A stretch of DNA of 64,000 nt from Ruegeria sp. HKCCD8929 (GCF_013031405.1 NZ_WPZY01000011.1:95686-159685), one strand, 5' to 3'. Numbered from the stretch's first letter, positions 45,656 to 56,166 are shown. Numbers and translations: made by a program. Notes: a model not told the origin generated them from the letters alone.

Positions 45656-46084
45656 ATGGCGTTGAAATACCTGCACACCATGGTCCGCGTGAAGGATCTG
45701 GAGAAATCCATGGCTTTCTATGAGTTGCTGGGGCTGAAAGAGACCCGGCGTTATGAAAGCGAACAGGGCCGGTTCACGCTGGTGTTCCTGGCGCCCCCGG
45801 GTCAGGAAGAGGCGCCCATCGAGCTGACCTATAACTGGGATGGCGATGACGAGCTGCCCAGCGACAGCCGCCATTTCGGGCATTTGGCCTATGGGGTCGA
45901 TGACATCTACGCCACCTGCCAGCACCTGCAGGACAATGGCGTGACCATCAACCGGCCGCCGCGCGACGGGCGGATGGCCTTTGTGCGCTCGCCGGACAAT
46001 GTCTCGGTCGAGCTGTTGCAGAATGGCGAGGCGCTGGCCCCGGCCGAGCCCTGGTCCAGCATGGAAAGCACAGGCCACTGGTGA
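45656..46084 (+). CDS. gloA: Lactoylglutathione lyase (glyoxalase I)
   Basis: 142 residues from ATG 45656 with AAGGA upstream. The sequence follows GloA closely: YLHTMVRVKDLEKSMAFYE, PIELTYNWDGD, FGHLAYGVDDI and NVSVELLQNG carry the four metal ligands His, Glu, His, Glu. It converts the methylglyoxal-glutathione hemithioacetal to lactoylglutathione. Its stop overlaps the start of the first DUF1194 gene (GTGA). Confidence 0.93.
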   Translation: MALKYLHTMVRVKDLEKSMAFYELLGLKETRRYESEQGRFTLVFLAPPGQEEAPIELTYNWDGDDELPSDSRHFGHLAYGVDDIYATCQHLQDNGVTINRPPRDGRMAFVRSPDNVSVELLQNGEALAPAEPWSSMESTGHW

Positions 46085-46782
46085 TCCGGGGGCTAATAGC
46101 CCTGACGCTGGCCCTTGCGGCCGGCCCGGGTGGGGCGGCCCAGTGCCGTCTGGCCCTGGCACTGGCCATGGATGTATCAAGTTCGGTCGATGCCGCCGAG
46201 CACGATCTGCAGCGCGGGGGAATGGCCGCCGCGCTGATCGCGCCCGAGGTCGAACGGGCGTTTTTTGCCTCGCCCATGCCGGTGGCGCTGGCGGTGTACG
46301 AGTGGAGCGGACGGTTCAACCAGGAAGTTTTGGTGGACTGGCAACTGATCCGCAGCCCGGCGGATCTCTATGCGGCCTCGGCGCTTGTTGCCCGCGCGCC
46401 CCGGTCGCAGACCGAGTCGCCTACCGCGCTGGGGCATGCGCTGGCCTATGGCTCGCAACTGTTGCGCCGCGCGCCTCCGTGCCTTGCCCGAACCATAGAT
46501 GTGGCGGGCGACGGGGAGAATAATGACGGCTACGCGCCGCATCTGGCCTATGCGCATTTTCCGTTCGAGGGCGTGGTGGTGAACGGGCTGGTCATCAACG
46601 GTGCCGATTTCGAGGCCGAGACCGGGCTGATCCCGTTTTACCGCTCCGAAGTGTTGCGCGGCCCCGGCGCGTTTCTGGAGATCGCGCAGGGGTTCGAGGA
46701 TTACGAGCGCGCGATGCGGCGCAAGCTGGAGCGGGAGCTGTCCAATATGGTGATCGGTGCGGTGGACAGGGACCGGAAATGA
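46081..46782 (+). CDS. DUF1194 secreted VWA-like protein, copy 1
   Basis: 233 residues from GTG 46081. A signal peptide (LIALTLALAAGPGGAA-QC) precedes a von Willebrand A-like domain with DxSxS in LAMDVSSSVDAAEHD, and family motifs ALAVYEWSG, TIDVAGDGENNDG and GLVINGADF. DUF1194 function is unknown, probably periplasmic protein binding. The next gene is a paralogue overlapping by 4 bases. Confidence 0.9.
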   Translation: MIRGLIALTLALAAGPGGAAQCRLALALAMDVSSSVDAAEHDLQRGGMAAALIAPEVERAFFASPMPVALAVYEWSGRFNQEVLVDWQLIRSPADLYAASALVARAPRSQTESPTALGHALAYGSQLLRRAPPCLARTIDVAGDGENNDGYAPHLAYAHFPFEGVVVNGLVINGADFEAETGLIPFYRSEVLRGPGAFLEIAQGFEDYERAMRRKLERELSNMVIGAVDRDRK

Positions 46783-47507
46783 TCCGGGCCCTTGCCATGT
46801 TGTGCTGCCTTGTTGCCTCACCGCTTTCGGCGCAGTGCCGGCAGGCGCTGGCGCTGGGGCTGGACGTGTCGGGCTCGGTCGACAGTACCGAATACCGCTT
46901 GCAGATCGGCGGGCTGGCCAATGCCCTGCGTCATCCCGATGTGGAACGGGCGCTGCTGGGCACCCCCGGGGTGCCGGTGCGGCTGGCGGTTTTTGAATGG
47001 AGCGAGCCGGGCTATCAGCGCCTGCTGCTGGACTGGACCGAGATACGCGACGCCGCGACGCTTGCCGGGATCGCGGCGGATCTCGCGGCCACCGCACGGC
47101 AACCGGCGCCGAACGGCACCGCCGTGGGGGCGGCGATGCTCTATGGCGCCGATCTGCTGGCGCGGCAATCGGGGTGCTGGAAGCGCACGCTGGATCTGTC
47201 GGGGGACGGGAAACACAATATGGGTCCGCATCCGCGCGACATCCGCGAGGCGCTGGAGCCTTCGGGTGTAACCATCAACGGTCTGGTCATCGGCGCTGAC
47301 GATCCGCATGGCGGCGACAAGCGCCAGATGCAGATCGGAGAGCTGTCGGCCTATTACAAGGCCTGGGTCATTCTGGGGCCAGATGCCTTTGTCGAGGTCG
47401 CCCTGGGGTTCGAGGATTACGAGGCCGCGATGGTGCGGAAACTGCGGCGCGAGTTGGAGGGGCTGGTTCTGTCCGCCCTGCCCGTCCCGGTCCCCGGCAC
47501 TCAGTAG
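46779..47507 (+). CDS. DUF1194 secreted VWA-like protein, copy 2
   Basis: 242 residues. Same plan as copy 1: signal peptide (ALAMLCCLVASPLSA-QC), GLDVSGSVDSTEYRLQ with the metal site, LAVFEWSEPGYQ, TLDLSGDGKHNMG and GLVIGADD. The two share the order of all motifs but have clearly diverged, so the duplication is old. Its last 7 bases overlap the convergent ldtR gene. Confidence 0.9.
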   Translation: MIRALAMLCCLVASPLSAQCRQALALGLDVSGSVDSTEYRLQIGGLANALRHPDVERALLGTPGVPVRLAVFEWSEPGYQRLLLDWTEIRDAATLAGIAADLAATARQPAPNGTAVGAAMLYGADLLARQSGCWKRTLDLSGDGKHNMGPHPRDIREALEPSGVTINGLVIGADDPHGGDKRQMQIGELSAYYKAWVILGPDAFVEVALGFEDYEAAMVRKLRRELEGLVLSALPVPVPGTQ

Positions 47508-47995
47508 ATATAGCGGATCTGATCGGTCCAGTAGCGCTCGACCCGGCGCAAGGCGCTGGTGATCTCTTCGATGCCCTCGGCCCCCAGCACACCCTTGGCC
47601 TGCAACCCCTCGGCGTGGCGCGAGAACAGGTCGGCGACGATATCGCGGATTTCACGCCCCCGCTGGGTCAGGCGCACCCGGACCGAGCGGCGGTCGATCT
47701 CGCAGCGCTGGTGGTGCATATACCCCATCTCGACCAGTTTCTTGAGGTTGTAGCTGACATTGCTGCCCTGATAGTAGCCACGGCTTTTCAGCTCGCCCGC
47801 CGTCACCTCGTTATCGCCGATATTGAACAGCAGCAGGGCCTGCACCGCGTTGATCTCCAACTCGCCCACCCGCTCGAACTCATCCTTGATGACGTCCAGC
47901 AGCAACCGGTGCAGCCGCTCGACCAGGGCCAGCGACTCCAGATAACTGGTCATGAACCCCTTGTTGCCGGTGGCAATCTGCGTCTCGATACTCAT
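47501..47995 (-). CDS. ldtR: MarR-type regulator LdtR
   Basis: 164 residues. LESLALVERLHRLLLDVIKD, INAVQALLLFNIGDNEVTAGEL, YQGSNVSYNLKKLVEMGYM and DRRSVRVRLTQRGREI match the LdtR regulator known from Rhizobiales, which activates an L,D-transpeptidase gene and stress tolerance. No transpeptidase gene lies nearby. Convergent with the DUF1194 pair. Confidence 0.85.
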   Translation of the reverse strand: MSIETQIATGNKGFMTSYLESLALVERLHRLLLDVIKDEFERVGELEINAVQALLLFNIGDNEVTAGELKSRGYYQGSNVSYNLKKLVEMGYMHHQRCEIDRRSVRVRLTQRGREIRDIVADLFSRHAEGLQAKGVLGAEGIEEITSALRRVERYWTDQIRYIY

Positions 47996-48072
47996 CCAAC
48001 TCTCCGACTCGCTCGTGCTTTAAGCACACGATGCGGGGAAATGCCGAAGAATCGGTTAAGTCCAAATCTGTC

Positions 48073-48330
48073 TTATTTTTGAAACGTTTGCGCGATATCG
48101 GAAATCAGGGCGCCATAGGCGTCGGGCACGTCGGCCTGCCCGGTGACCCATTGATAGAGGTCCTGATCGTTCTCGTGCAGCAGCGAGTCGTAGAGGTCGA
48201 GACCCACCGCATCCATGTCGTCAAGGTTCCGGTTGGCATAGGCGGACAGGATCAGATCCATCTCTTTGATACCGCGCCGCATCGAGCGCATCTTCATCCG
48301 CCTGATCCGGTGTTCGCGCGGTTCGCTCAA
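48073..48330 (-). CDS. sdhE: Succinate dehydrogenase assembly factor 2 (SdhE)
   Basis: 85 residues, starting at TTG 48330 which overlaps the upstream stop. The RGxxE flavinylation motif occurs in MRRGIKEMDLIL; LDLYDSLLHENDQDLYQWVTG completes the family. It promotes covalent FAD attachment to SdhA. ATG 48297 would give an N-terminally short form lacking EPREHRIRR, so TTG is favoured. Confidence 0.93.
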   Translation of the reverse strand: MSEPREHRIRRMKMRSMRRGIKEMDLILSAYANRNLDDMDAVGLDLYDSLLHENDQDLYQWVTGQADVPDAYGALISDIAQTFQK

Positions 48331-48719
48331 TGGTCGGCTCCGACCAGTTGGCGCAGGCGCTTTTCCAACCGGGCCGCGCGCTCGGCGGTGGTGCGCATCT
48401 CGCCCCGGATCGCGCGCAGCTCGGCCGCCATGGCAGCCAGATCGGCGTCGCCCTCATCGATATCCGCCGGAGCGTCCATGCCCTCGCCCTCGCCGGTCAG
48501 CAACCACATGATCGAGACGTTCAGCATGCCCGCCATCATCGAAAGGCGGTTGGCGCGCGGTTCGGACAGGTCCTGTTCCCATGCCGCTACGGTGGACTTT
48601 TTGACCCCCAGCCTGCGCGCCATCTCGGACTGGGACATTCCCGCCGCCTCACGCGCGCCCGCCACCCGGTCGCCGAAGGTCGCCGCATCGGGACCGTACC
48701 AGTCATTGTCATCGCTCAT
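48327..48719 (-). CDS. XRE-family helix-turn-helix regulator
   Basis: 130 residues from ATG 48719 with GAGG upstream; ATGs at 48740 and 48761 are alternatives. The HTH reads FGDRVAGAREAAGMSQSEMA, RRLGVKKSTVAAWEQD, LSEPRANRLSMMAGML. The C-terminal part (about 75-130) is acidic then coiled-coil (RAIRGEMRTTAERAARLEKRL). Coupled to sdhE (ATTGA overlap), divergent from aspC; targets unknown. Confidence 0.88.
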   Translation of the reverse strand: MSDDNDWYGPDAATFGDRVAGAREAAGMSQSEMARRLGVKKSTVAAWEQDLSEPRANRLSMMAGMLNVSIMWLLTGEGEGMDAPADIDEGDADLAAMAAELRAIRGEMRTTAERAARLEKRLRQLVGADH

Positions 48720-48790
48720 CGGGGTGCCCTCATCCGTCATTTCATACAGCTTGATCGTCATTCGGGCGCACCCTATGACAGACAGGCTGA

Positions 48791-50014
<1,224 letters not shown>

Positions 50015-50026
50015 CGAGGGGATAAA

Positions 50027-50440
50027 ATGACCGCAGAGTTGCCACGCTACTATTTCCGCGTTCGCGACAACGGGGCCTTTGTGTTCCGTGTCGAAACGGA
50101 AAACCGCCAACGTCGGATCGAGATGGACCAGATTGCGGTGGTCAATATCCGCAACGGGGACATCAAACCGCATGGCGGGCGCACGCTGTCGCCCGAGGAC
50201 AAGGACGAGATCGCGCGCTGGATGGCCGAGCGGACCGAACTGCTGGCCCAGCGCGATATCGACGACATTCACCGCGCGGTGGATTACCTCAACACCACCG
50301 CCCACTGGGCGCAATCCAAGGCCACCGATGCCCAGCTTGAGGAAGTGACGGACGCCCTGTTGCTGGCGATGCATGATTTGCGCTCGGTGCTGGTGCGCAA
50401 GAAGTCCGACCGGCTGATGGGCAAGGTCGGCAAGACCTGA
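50027..50440 (+). CDS. Conserved hypothetical protein
   Basis: 137 residues, 12 bases after aspC. The N-terminal part (YYFRVRDNGAFVFRVETENRQ, QIAVVNIRNGDIKPHGG) looks like a small beta domain, the rest helical (DIDDIHRAVDYLNTTAHWAQSKATD). No signal or membrane helix. I recognise it only as a roseobacter-type protein linked to aspC. Confidence 0.75.
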   Translation: MTAELPRYYFRVRDNGAFVFRVETENRQRRIEMDQIAVVNIRNGDIKPHGGRTLSPEDKDEIARWMAERTELLAQRDIDDIHRAVDYLNTTAHWAQSKATDAQLEEVTDALLLAMHDLRSVLVRKKSDRLMGKVGKT

Positions 50441-50520
50441 GCCCGGCGCTTGTCTGGCTGACCGTTTCGGCGCACTCTGCCCCCCATATCCGGCAGGGTA
50501 TGCGAGCGACGGAGGGCGGT

Positions 50521-51894
50521 ATGAGCGGCTGGCAGGATTATCTGGACCAACACCAATCCCGGTTCGAGGCGGAGTTGCTGGAGTTTGTCCGCATCCCCTC
50601 GGTCTCGGCCATGCCCGAACACATGCCGGATGTTAAGCGGGCGGCGGGCTGGGTGGCGGACCGGTTGCGCGGCGCGGGGCTGGAGCATGTCGCGGTGCTG
50701 CCCACGACGGGGCATCCGGCGGTTTATGGCGACTGGCTGCATGCCGGGCCGGACAAGCCCACGGTGCTGATCTATGGCCATTTCGACGTACAGCCCGCCG
50801 ATCCGTTCGAGCTGTGGGACAGCCCGCCGTTTCAGCCCGAAATCCGGCAGGGCTGCGTGTATGGCCGGGGGGCCTCGGACGACAAGGGTGGCATGTTCAT
50901 CCCGATCCTGTCGGTCGAGGCGCTGTTGCAGGCGGGCGGGCGGCTACCGGTCAACGTCAAGTTCATCTTCGAAGGGCAGGAAGAGATCGGCTCGCCCGAC
51001 ATGCCGCCGTTCATCGCCGCCCAGCGCGAACGTCTCGCCTGTGACATGATCTTTTCCGCCGACGGGCTGCAATGGAGCGCGGATGAGGCGCAGCTGGTCA
51101 TGGGCCTCAAGGGGCTGGTGGGGGTCGAGGTGATCGTGGAAGGCCCCTCTGCCGATCAGCATTCGGGCCTGCATGGCGGCGGGATCAACAACCCGCTGAT
51201 GGCGCTCAGCCAGGTGCTGGCCTCGATGAAGGACCCGCAGTCGGGGCGCATCACCATCGACGGGTTCTACGACGACGTCGTGGACCTGACCATCGAGGAC
51301 AAGGAACAGATCGCGCGCGTGCCGTTTGACGAGGCCGCCTATTGCGCCAGGCTGGGCGTGCCGGAGGCGTTCGGAGAGGAAGGCTATACCATCCGCGAGC
51401 GGATCTGGGGGCGGCCGACGCTGGAGCTGAACGGGCTGACCGGCGGCTATCAGGGCGATGGCAGCAAGACGGTCCTGCCCGCCCGCGCCAGCGCCAAGAT
51501 CACCTGCCGTCTGGTTGCGAACCAGAAACCCGAACGGATTACCGAGTTGATCCGCGCCCATGTCGAGCGCCACCTGCCCCCCGGAGTCACCGCCCGCATC
51601 GAGCATCTGGCGGGCGATGCCGACCCGTTCCTGGTTCCGCGCGGCCACAATGCGACGCAGGCAGCCGGAGAGGTGCTGCGCGAGGTCTATGGCGAGGCGC
51701 CCTATGTCACCCGCGTCGGCGGCTCGATCCCGATCATGACGCTGTTTCTGCGCGAGTTGGGCGTGCACGGAGTGATGTTCGGCTTCAGCGTCGGCGACGA
51801 GAACCTGCACGCGCCGAACGAGTTCTTTCGGCTGGCCAATTTCCGGCGCGGACAGACGGCCTATTGCCGGTTGCTGGAGAAGCTGGGGGGCTGA
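50521..51894 (+). CDS. M20 family dipeptidase
   Basis: 457 residues from ATG 50521 with GGAGG upstream. The metal ligands are visible: His and Asp in LIYGHFDVQPADP, Asp in GRGASDDKGGM, Glu pair in FEGQEEIGSPD, and a later His in DQHSGLHGGGINNP with the dimerisation lid between. Dizinc amidohydrolase cleaving dipeptides or N-acyl amino acids in the cytosol. Confidence 0.93.
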   Translation: MSGWQDYLDQHQSRFEAELLEFVRIPSVSAMPEHMPDVKRAAGWVADRLRGAGLEHVAVLPTTGHPAVYGDWLHAGPDKPTVLIYGHFDVQPADPFELWDSPPFQPEIRQGCVYGRGASDDKGGMFIPILSVEALLQAGGRLPVNVKFIFEGQEEIGSPDMPPFIAAQRERLACDMIFSADGLQWSADEAQLVMGLKGLVGVEVIVEGPSADQHSGLHGGGINNPLMALSQVLASMKDPQSGRITIDGFYDDVVDLTIEDKEQIARVPFDEAAYCARLGVPEAFGEEGYTIRERIWGRPTLELNGLTGGYQGDGSKTVLPARASAKITCRLVANQKPERITELIRAHVERHLPPGVTARIEHLAGDADPFLVPRGHNATQAAGEVLREVYGEAPYVTRVGGSIPIMTLFLRELGVHGVMFGFSVGDENLHAPNEFFRLANFRRGQTAYCRLLEKLGG

Positions 51895-51895
51895 G

Positions 51896-53260
51896 CTACT
51901 CGGCGGCGACGCCGATCTCCTTGACCGAGCGCATCCAGAACCGCGCCATCAGCATGACAGCGGCGCAGGCCAGACCCAGAACCAGCCCCATCCAGACGCC
52001 GATACCGTCCATGTGCTGAACGAAGCCAAAGTAATACGAGGCCGGGATACCCACGACCCAGTAGCTGAGCGCGGCCATGATCATGGGAACCTTGGCATCC
52101 TGCAGGCCGCGCAGCAGCCCCAATGCGATCACCTGCGCGCCATCGACCAGCTGGAACAGCGCCGCCATCGCCAGCAGGCCAACTCCGATGGCCAGAATAT
52201 CCGGTCGCTGCGGATCGTCCGGCTCCATGAACAATGAGATCAGCGGCTCGGCGCAGGTCAGGAACAGGATGATGGTCAGGGCGGACATGATCAGCGACAT
52301 CAGTGTCACGGCAACGGCCCCCCGTTCCAGATGGTTGCGATCCTGCCGGCCAAAGGCGTTGCCTGCCCGCACGGTGGCCGCGTTCGACAGGCCCAGATGC
52401 ACCATGAACGTGGCCGAGGCCAGGTTGAGCGCGATCCCGTGCGCCGCCAGCGGCACCTGCCCCAGCCACCCCATCATGAAGGCGGATGTGGCAAACAGGC
52501 TGACCTCGGCCAGGGTGGTCAGCCCAATCGGAACGCCCAGTTTCCAGACGCGTGCAAACATCTCCCAGTCAGGGCGCCAGAACCGCTGGAACAGGTTGTG
52601 TTCGGGCAGCACTTTGACCGCGTAAACAATGACGGCGATCAGCGACACAAGCTGTGTCACGACCGAAGCGATGGCGGCACCGACCACGCCCAGTTCCGGC
52701 GCGCCCCAGTTTCCGAAGATCAGCGCATAATTGGTCACAGCATTGACGACAGCTGCTACCACCGTGATCCAAAGCACGATCTGCGTGCGCTCCAGTGCGG
52801 CCAGATAGGATTTGAGCACCATCACCAGCAGCGCCGGAAACAGGCTCCAGCCTGCAACCCGCAGGTAAACCGCTGCCGTCTGGGCCACCTGGGGCTCCTG
52901 CTTCAATGCGATCAGGATCGGATAGGACCACCAGAGCAAGGGCATCATCACCGCGGCATAGAGCAGTGACAGCCACAGGCCCATCCGGGTGGCGCGCCGG
53001 ATGCTGGTCTCATCCTCTTCGGCGGCTGCCGCCGCGACCATCGGCATCACCGCCCAGCCGAACCCGGCGCCGAACAGGAACAGGACAAAGTAATAGCTGT
53101 TGGCCAGCGTCACAGCCGCCAGCGCCTCGACCCCGTACCAGCCCAGCATGACGGTATCGGTCAGCCCGATGGCGTACTGCGCCAGATGCCCGCCGATCAG
53201 TGGCAGGCCCAGCACGGAGATCGCCCGGAAATGGCCGCGATATGTCATGACTTGGGACAT
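51896..53260 (-). CDS. MATE family multidrug efflux transporter
   Basis: 454 residues from ATG 53260 (MSQVMTYRGHFRAISVLGLP); upstream and downstream ATGs (53317, 53248) are alternatives. Twelve hydrophobic helices in two repeats, with GLPLIGGHLAQYAIGLTDTVMLG at the start of the first and KLGVPIGLTTLAEVSLFATSAF of the second. Exports cationic compounds using Na+ or H+. Stop lies 2 bases from the stop of the convergent M20 gene. Confidence 0.94.
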   Translation of the reverse strand: MSQVMTYRGHFRAISVLGLPLIGGHLAQYAIGLTDTVMLGWYGVEALAAVTLANSYYFVLFLFGAGFGWAVMPMVAAAAAEEDETSIRRATRMGLWLSLLYAAVMMPLLWWSYPILIALKQEPQVAQTAAVYLRVAGWSLFPALLVMVLKSYLAALERTQIVLWITVVAAVVNAVTNYALIFGNWGAPELGVVGAAIASVVTQLVSLIAVIVYAVKVLPEHNLFQRFWRPDWEMFARVWKLGVPIGLTTLAEVSLFATSAFMMGWLGQVPLAAHGIALNLASATFMVHLGLSNAATVRAGNAFGRQDRNHLERGAVAVTLMSLIMSALTIILFLTCAEPLISLFMEPDDPQRPDILAIGVGLLAMAALFQLVDGAQVIALGLLRGLQDAKVPMIMAALSYWVVGIPASYYFGFVQHMDGIGVWMGLVLGLACAAVMLMARFWMRSVKEIGVAAE

Positions 53261-53364
53261 GTCGTCACGCTTATCAGCCCGCGGGGATTCCACAAGAGCC
53301 CCGATAAGATATTTCAAACCGAGACTTCACTGATAGACTGCGCCGACCAATCAGGAGGCCGCCC

Positions 53365-54003
53365 ATGTCCGACCCGTTCGCACAGCTCATCCCCGAAGCC
53401 CGCGCCTATCTGGCCGAGCTTGCCGCCAATAACAGCCGCGACTGGTTCAATGATCACAAGGCGCGGTACGAGGCCGAGTTGAAGGGACCCGCGACGCTGC
53501 TGCTGGACCAGTTCGCGGCCGAAATCGGGGGCGCCGGGACCAAGCTGTTCCGCCCGCACCGGGACGTGCGGTTCTCCAAGGACAAGACGCCCTACAACAC
53601 CCATCTGCACATGCTCTGGACCCTGCCCGGCGGGGGCCGCCAGGCGCCCGGGTTCTTCTTCGGCATCGCGCCGGATTATGTCAGCATCGGCGGCGGTGTG
53701 ATGGGGTTCGACAAGGCGGTCCTGACCGATTGGCGCAATGCGGTGGACGGCCCGCTGGGCGCTGAATTGAAGCAGGTGCTGGACGGGCTGCGCGCCGACG
53801 GAATGCGGATCGGGGAGCCGGAACTGAAGCGCGTCCCGGCGCCGTTCGACAAGGGCCATCCGCGCGGCGAACTGTTACGGCGCAAGGCCCTGACGGTCTG
53901 GCGCGACCTGCCCGAGAGCGACTTCCACTCGCCGCTCGCGGCGCTGAGCGGGACTTATCAGAAACTGCTCCCGCTTTACGACAAGCTGCGGGAGTTTCTT
54001 TAG
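53365..54003 (+). CDS. DUF2461 family protein
   Basis: 212 residues. LAELAANNSRDWFNDHKARYE, FRPHRDVRFSKDKTPYNTHLHM, GFFFGIAPDYVSIGGG and PRGELLRRKALTVWRDLP are the family signatures. TIGR02453-type proteins of unknown function, cytosolic. Divergent from the MATE gene across 104 bases. Confidence 0.92.
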   Translation: MSDPFAQLIPEARAYLAELAANNSRDWFNDHKARYEAELKGPATLLLDQFAAEIGGAGTKLFRPHRDVRFSKDKTPYNTHLHMLWTLPGGGRQAPGFFFGIAPDYVSIGGGVMGFDKAVLTDWRNAVDGPLGAELKQVLDGLRADGMRIGEPELKRVPAPFDKGHPRGELLRRKALTVWRDLPESDFHSPLAALSGTYQKLLPLYDKLREFL

Positions 54004-54167
54004 CGCCCAGCCGCTGAGCGGCCAGAGCGGATTTTCCACAAAAGGTCCCGACAAAGAGCCGCGCCCTCGGTTCAGGGCCGGCAGGTCAGTGGATGACCGC
54101 AGCGGCGCTTACTCTCGCGCGTTTATGCGCATGATATGAATACGTGTCCGGACCCGGGAGGATGACC

Positions 54168-54557
54168 GTGGAAACGATACTGCTTCTTATCGATGCGGGG
54201 ATAAATCTTGGCCTTGGTCTTGTTCTCATGCCGTTTCCATCGTGGCTCATCCGTGCCCTCGGGCTGCCCGAGGCTGTGCCTACGTTTTACGCCAGGATAT
54301 TGGGCGCCGTTCTGTTCGGCATCGGCCTCGCCCTGCTTTTCGAAGCCTATCCCGGGCTGACGGGCGCGGGCGGCTTGTCCCTGCACGGCGCGGTTGCCAT
54401 CAACCTTTGCGGCGCCACGATGCTTGTGCTGACGCTCTTGTTTGCCAGGCTCGAAATGCCGTTTCGCGGGCGCCTGGTGCTATGGACATTGGTCTGCGTG
54501 CTTGTGGGCCTCAGCCTGGTCGAGATATGGATGTTGTCGAATGCAGCACCCCTTTGA
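54168..54557 (+). CDS. Small membrane protein, unknown
   Basis: 129 residues if started at GTG 54168, which has GGGAGG 6 bases upstream; ATG 54162 overlaps that site and GTG 54144 lacks one. Four hydrophobic helices (about 3-22, 38-58, 66-88, 99-121). The YARILGAVLFGIGLALLFEA segment resembles other small four-helix proteins without function. It is followed after 30 bases by a VOC gene. Confidence 0.72.
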   Translation: METILLLIDAGINLGLGLVLMPFPSWLIRALGLPEAVPTFYARILGAVLFGIGLALLFEAYPGLTGAGGLSLHGAVAINLCGATMLVLTLLFARLEMPFRGRLVLWTLVCVLVGLSLVEIWMLSNAAPL

Positions 54558-54587
54558 GCCATACCCAACTGTCACAAAGGAGCAATC

Positions 54588-54992
54588 ATGGAGTTTCACA
54601 AAGGCCGGTTGGTTGATCACATCCATCTTCGGGTCAGTGACCTGCAAAACAGCCAAAGGTTTTACGAAGGCGTTCTGAAATCGCTGGGCCGGGACCTCAC
54701 ATTGGTGACCGAAGAGTTCTTCATTGCCGATGAGCTGTTCGTCTCACAATCCGAGGAAACGCCCAGCCGCATTCACCTTGCCTTTCAGGCAGAGGATCAG
54801 GACCAGGTCCGCGCCTTTCACCGGGCCGCCCTTGCACATGGCGGCACCGACAACGGAGGGCCGGGCGAACGCCCCTACCATCCGGGTTATTTCGCGGCCT
54901 ACGCGCTCGATCCGGATGGCAACAATATCGAGGCCGTCTATCACGGCCCCGCCGAGCGTTCGGCGGCGAGCGTTATTCTCACCGTCACCTGA
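54588..54992 (+). CDS. VOC family protein
   Basis: 134 residues with AAGGAG upstream. RLVDHIHLRVSDLQNSQRFYE begins the first module; HLAFQAEDQDQVRAFHRAAL and PGYFAAYALDPDGNNIEAVYHG form the second. Putative metal ligands: His in DHIHL, His in IHLAF, Glu in IEAVYH. Substrate unknown; related to glyoxalase-like dioxygenases. Confidence 0.88.
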   Translation: MEFHKGRLVDHIHLRVSDLQNSQRFYEGVLKSLGRDLTLVTEEFFIADELFVSQSEETPSRIHLAFQAEDQDQVRAFHRAALAHGGTDNGGPGERPYHPGYFAAYALDPDGNNIEAVYHGPAERSAASVILTVT

Positions 54993-55041
54993 AATCGGGC
55001 CCTGCTACGGCGCTGCCCCGGCGCGGGAAAGACGCGCCGAA

Positions 55042-55056
55042 GCGCCGGTCCGGCGC
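55042..55056. terminator. Hairpin between convergent VOC and ppk2 genes
   Basis: GCGCCG (55042-55047) and CGGCGC (55051-55056) form a perfect stem with a 3-base loop; no T-run follows on either strand, so it is at best a weak bidirectional terminator. Confidence 0.3.
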
Positions 55057-55067
55057 AGGACCTTCTA

Positions 55068-55997
55068 CTACTTCACCCTTGCCTCGGGATGCAGTGCGGT
55101 GCCGAGTATATGCTCCGAACGATGGATCACGTGATGCGCCTGCCCGACGATCAGCGGATCGGGCTCGCCCACCAAATCCATGTCCTTGTCGGGATAATCG
55201 ACCGTCGACAGGAAATGCCGCATGCAGTTCAGGCGCGCGCGTTTCTTGTCGTTCGACTTGACGATGGTCCAGGGCGCATCGGCGGTGTCGGTGTAAAAGA
55301 ACATCGCCTCTTTCGCCTCGGTATAGTCGTCCCATTTGTCCAGGCTCGCCTTGTCGATCGGCGACAGCTTCCACTGTTTCAGCGGGTCGGTCTCGCGCGA
55401 TTTGAAGCGGCGGAGCTGTTCTTCCCGGGTGACCGAGAACCAGTATTTGTAAAGCCTGACGCCCGAGCGCACCAGCATCCGTTCAAGCTCGGGCGTCTGG
55501 CGCATGAATTCCAGGTATTCGTTGGGCGTGCAAAAGCCCATCACCCGCTCGACACCGGCGCGGTTGTACCAGGAGCGGTCGTAGAACACCATTTCGCCCA
55601 GGGTCGGCAGTTCCTGCACATAGCGCTGGTAATACCATTGCCCCTTCTCCTCCCAAGTGGGCTTGTTCAGCGCCACCACCCGGGCCTGGCGTGGGTTCAG
55701 GTGCTCCATGAAGCGCTTGATGGTGCCGCCCTTGCCGGCGGCGTCGCGCCCCTCGAAGAGCATCACAAAGCGCTCACCGGTTTCCTGCGCCCAGTGCTGC
55801 ACCTTGAGCAGTTCGGCCTGCAGTTTCGCCTTTTCCTTCTCATACTCCTTTCGGGCCATCTTGACCTTGTAGGGGTATTTTCCGCTTTCAAAGGCATCGC
55901 GGACTTTGTCCGCCGTCGTCTCGGCAGCGTGCGGTGGCGTGGTGTCGGCGCCATTAGGTTTCACTTTTTTCGCGTCGGTCCGGGTGACTGTCTCCAT
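55068..55997 (-). CDS. ppk2: Polyphosphate kinase 2
   Basis: 309 residues from ATG 55997 with AGAAGGA upstream. Walker A in FEGRDAAGKGGTIKRF, Walker B in MVFYDRSWYNRAGVER and the lid VRLYKYWFSVTREEQLRRF fit PPK2 class I, which phosphorylates nucleoside diphosphates using polyphosphate. The N-terminal 30 residues are a disordered Lys/Pro/Thr tail. Divergent from an alpha/beta hydrolase gene. Confidence 0.95.
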   Translation of the reverse strand: METVTRTDAKKVKPNGADTTPPHAAETTADKVRDAFESGKYPYKVKMARKEYEKEKAKLQAELLKVQHWAQETGERFVMLFEGRDAAGKGGTIKRFMEHLNPRQARVVALNKPTWEEKGQWYYQRYVQELPTLGEMVFYDRSWYNRAGVERVMGFCTPNEYLEFMRQTPELERMLVRSGVRLYKYWFSVTREEQLRRFKSRETDPLKQWKLSPIDKASLDKWDDYTEAKEAMFFYTDTADAPWTIVKSNDKKRARLNCMRHFLSTVDYPDKDMDLVGEPDPLIVGQAHHVIHRSEHILGTALHPEARVK

Positions 55998-56166
55998 GCG
56001 TTCCTTCTCCTGTTCTGGATGTCGCGCATGGGCTAGCAGAACGGGCCTTTGCACGCGTTGATCCGTGTCAACAAAATGCCACATAACGGTGGACCTGACG
56101 TGACGTTCCGGCGTGTCTGGACCGGCGCCCACCACCGGGGCAGAGTGGGCAGCGGGAGGACGCGCC

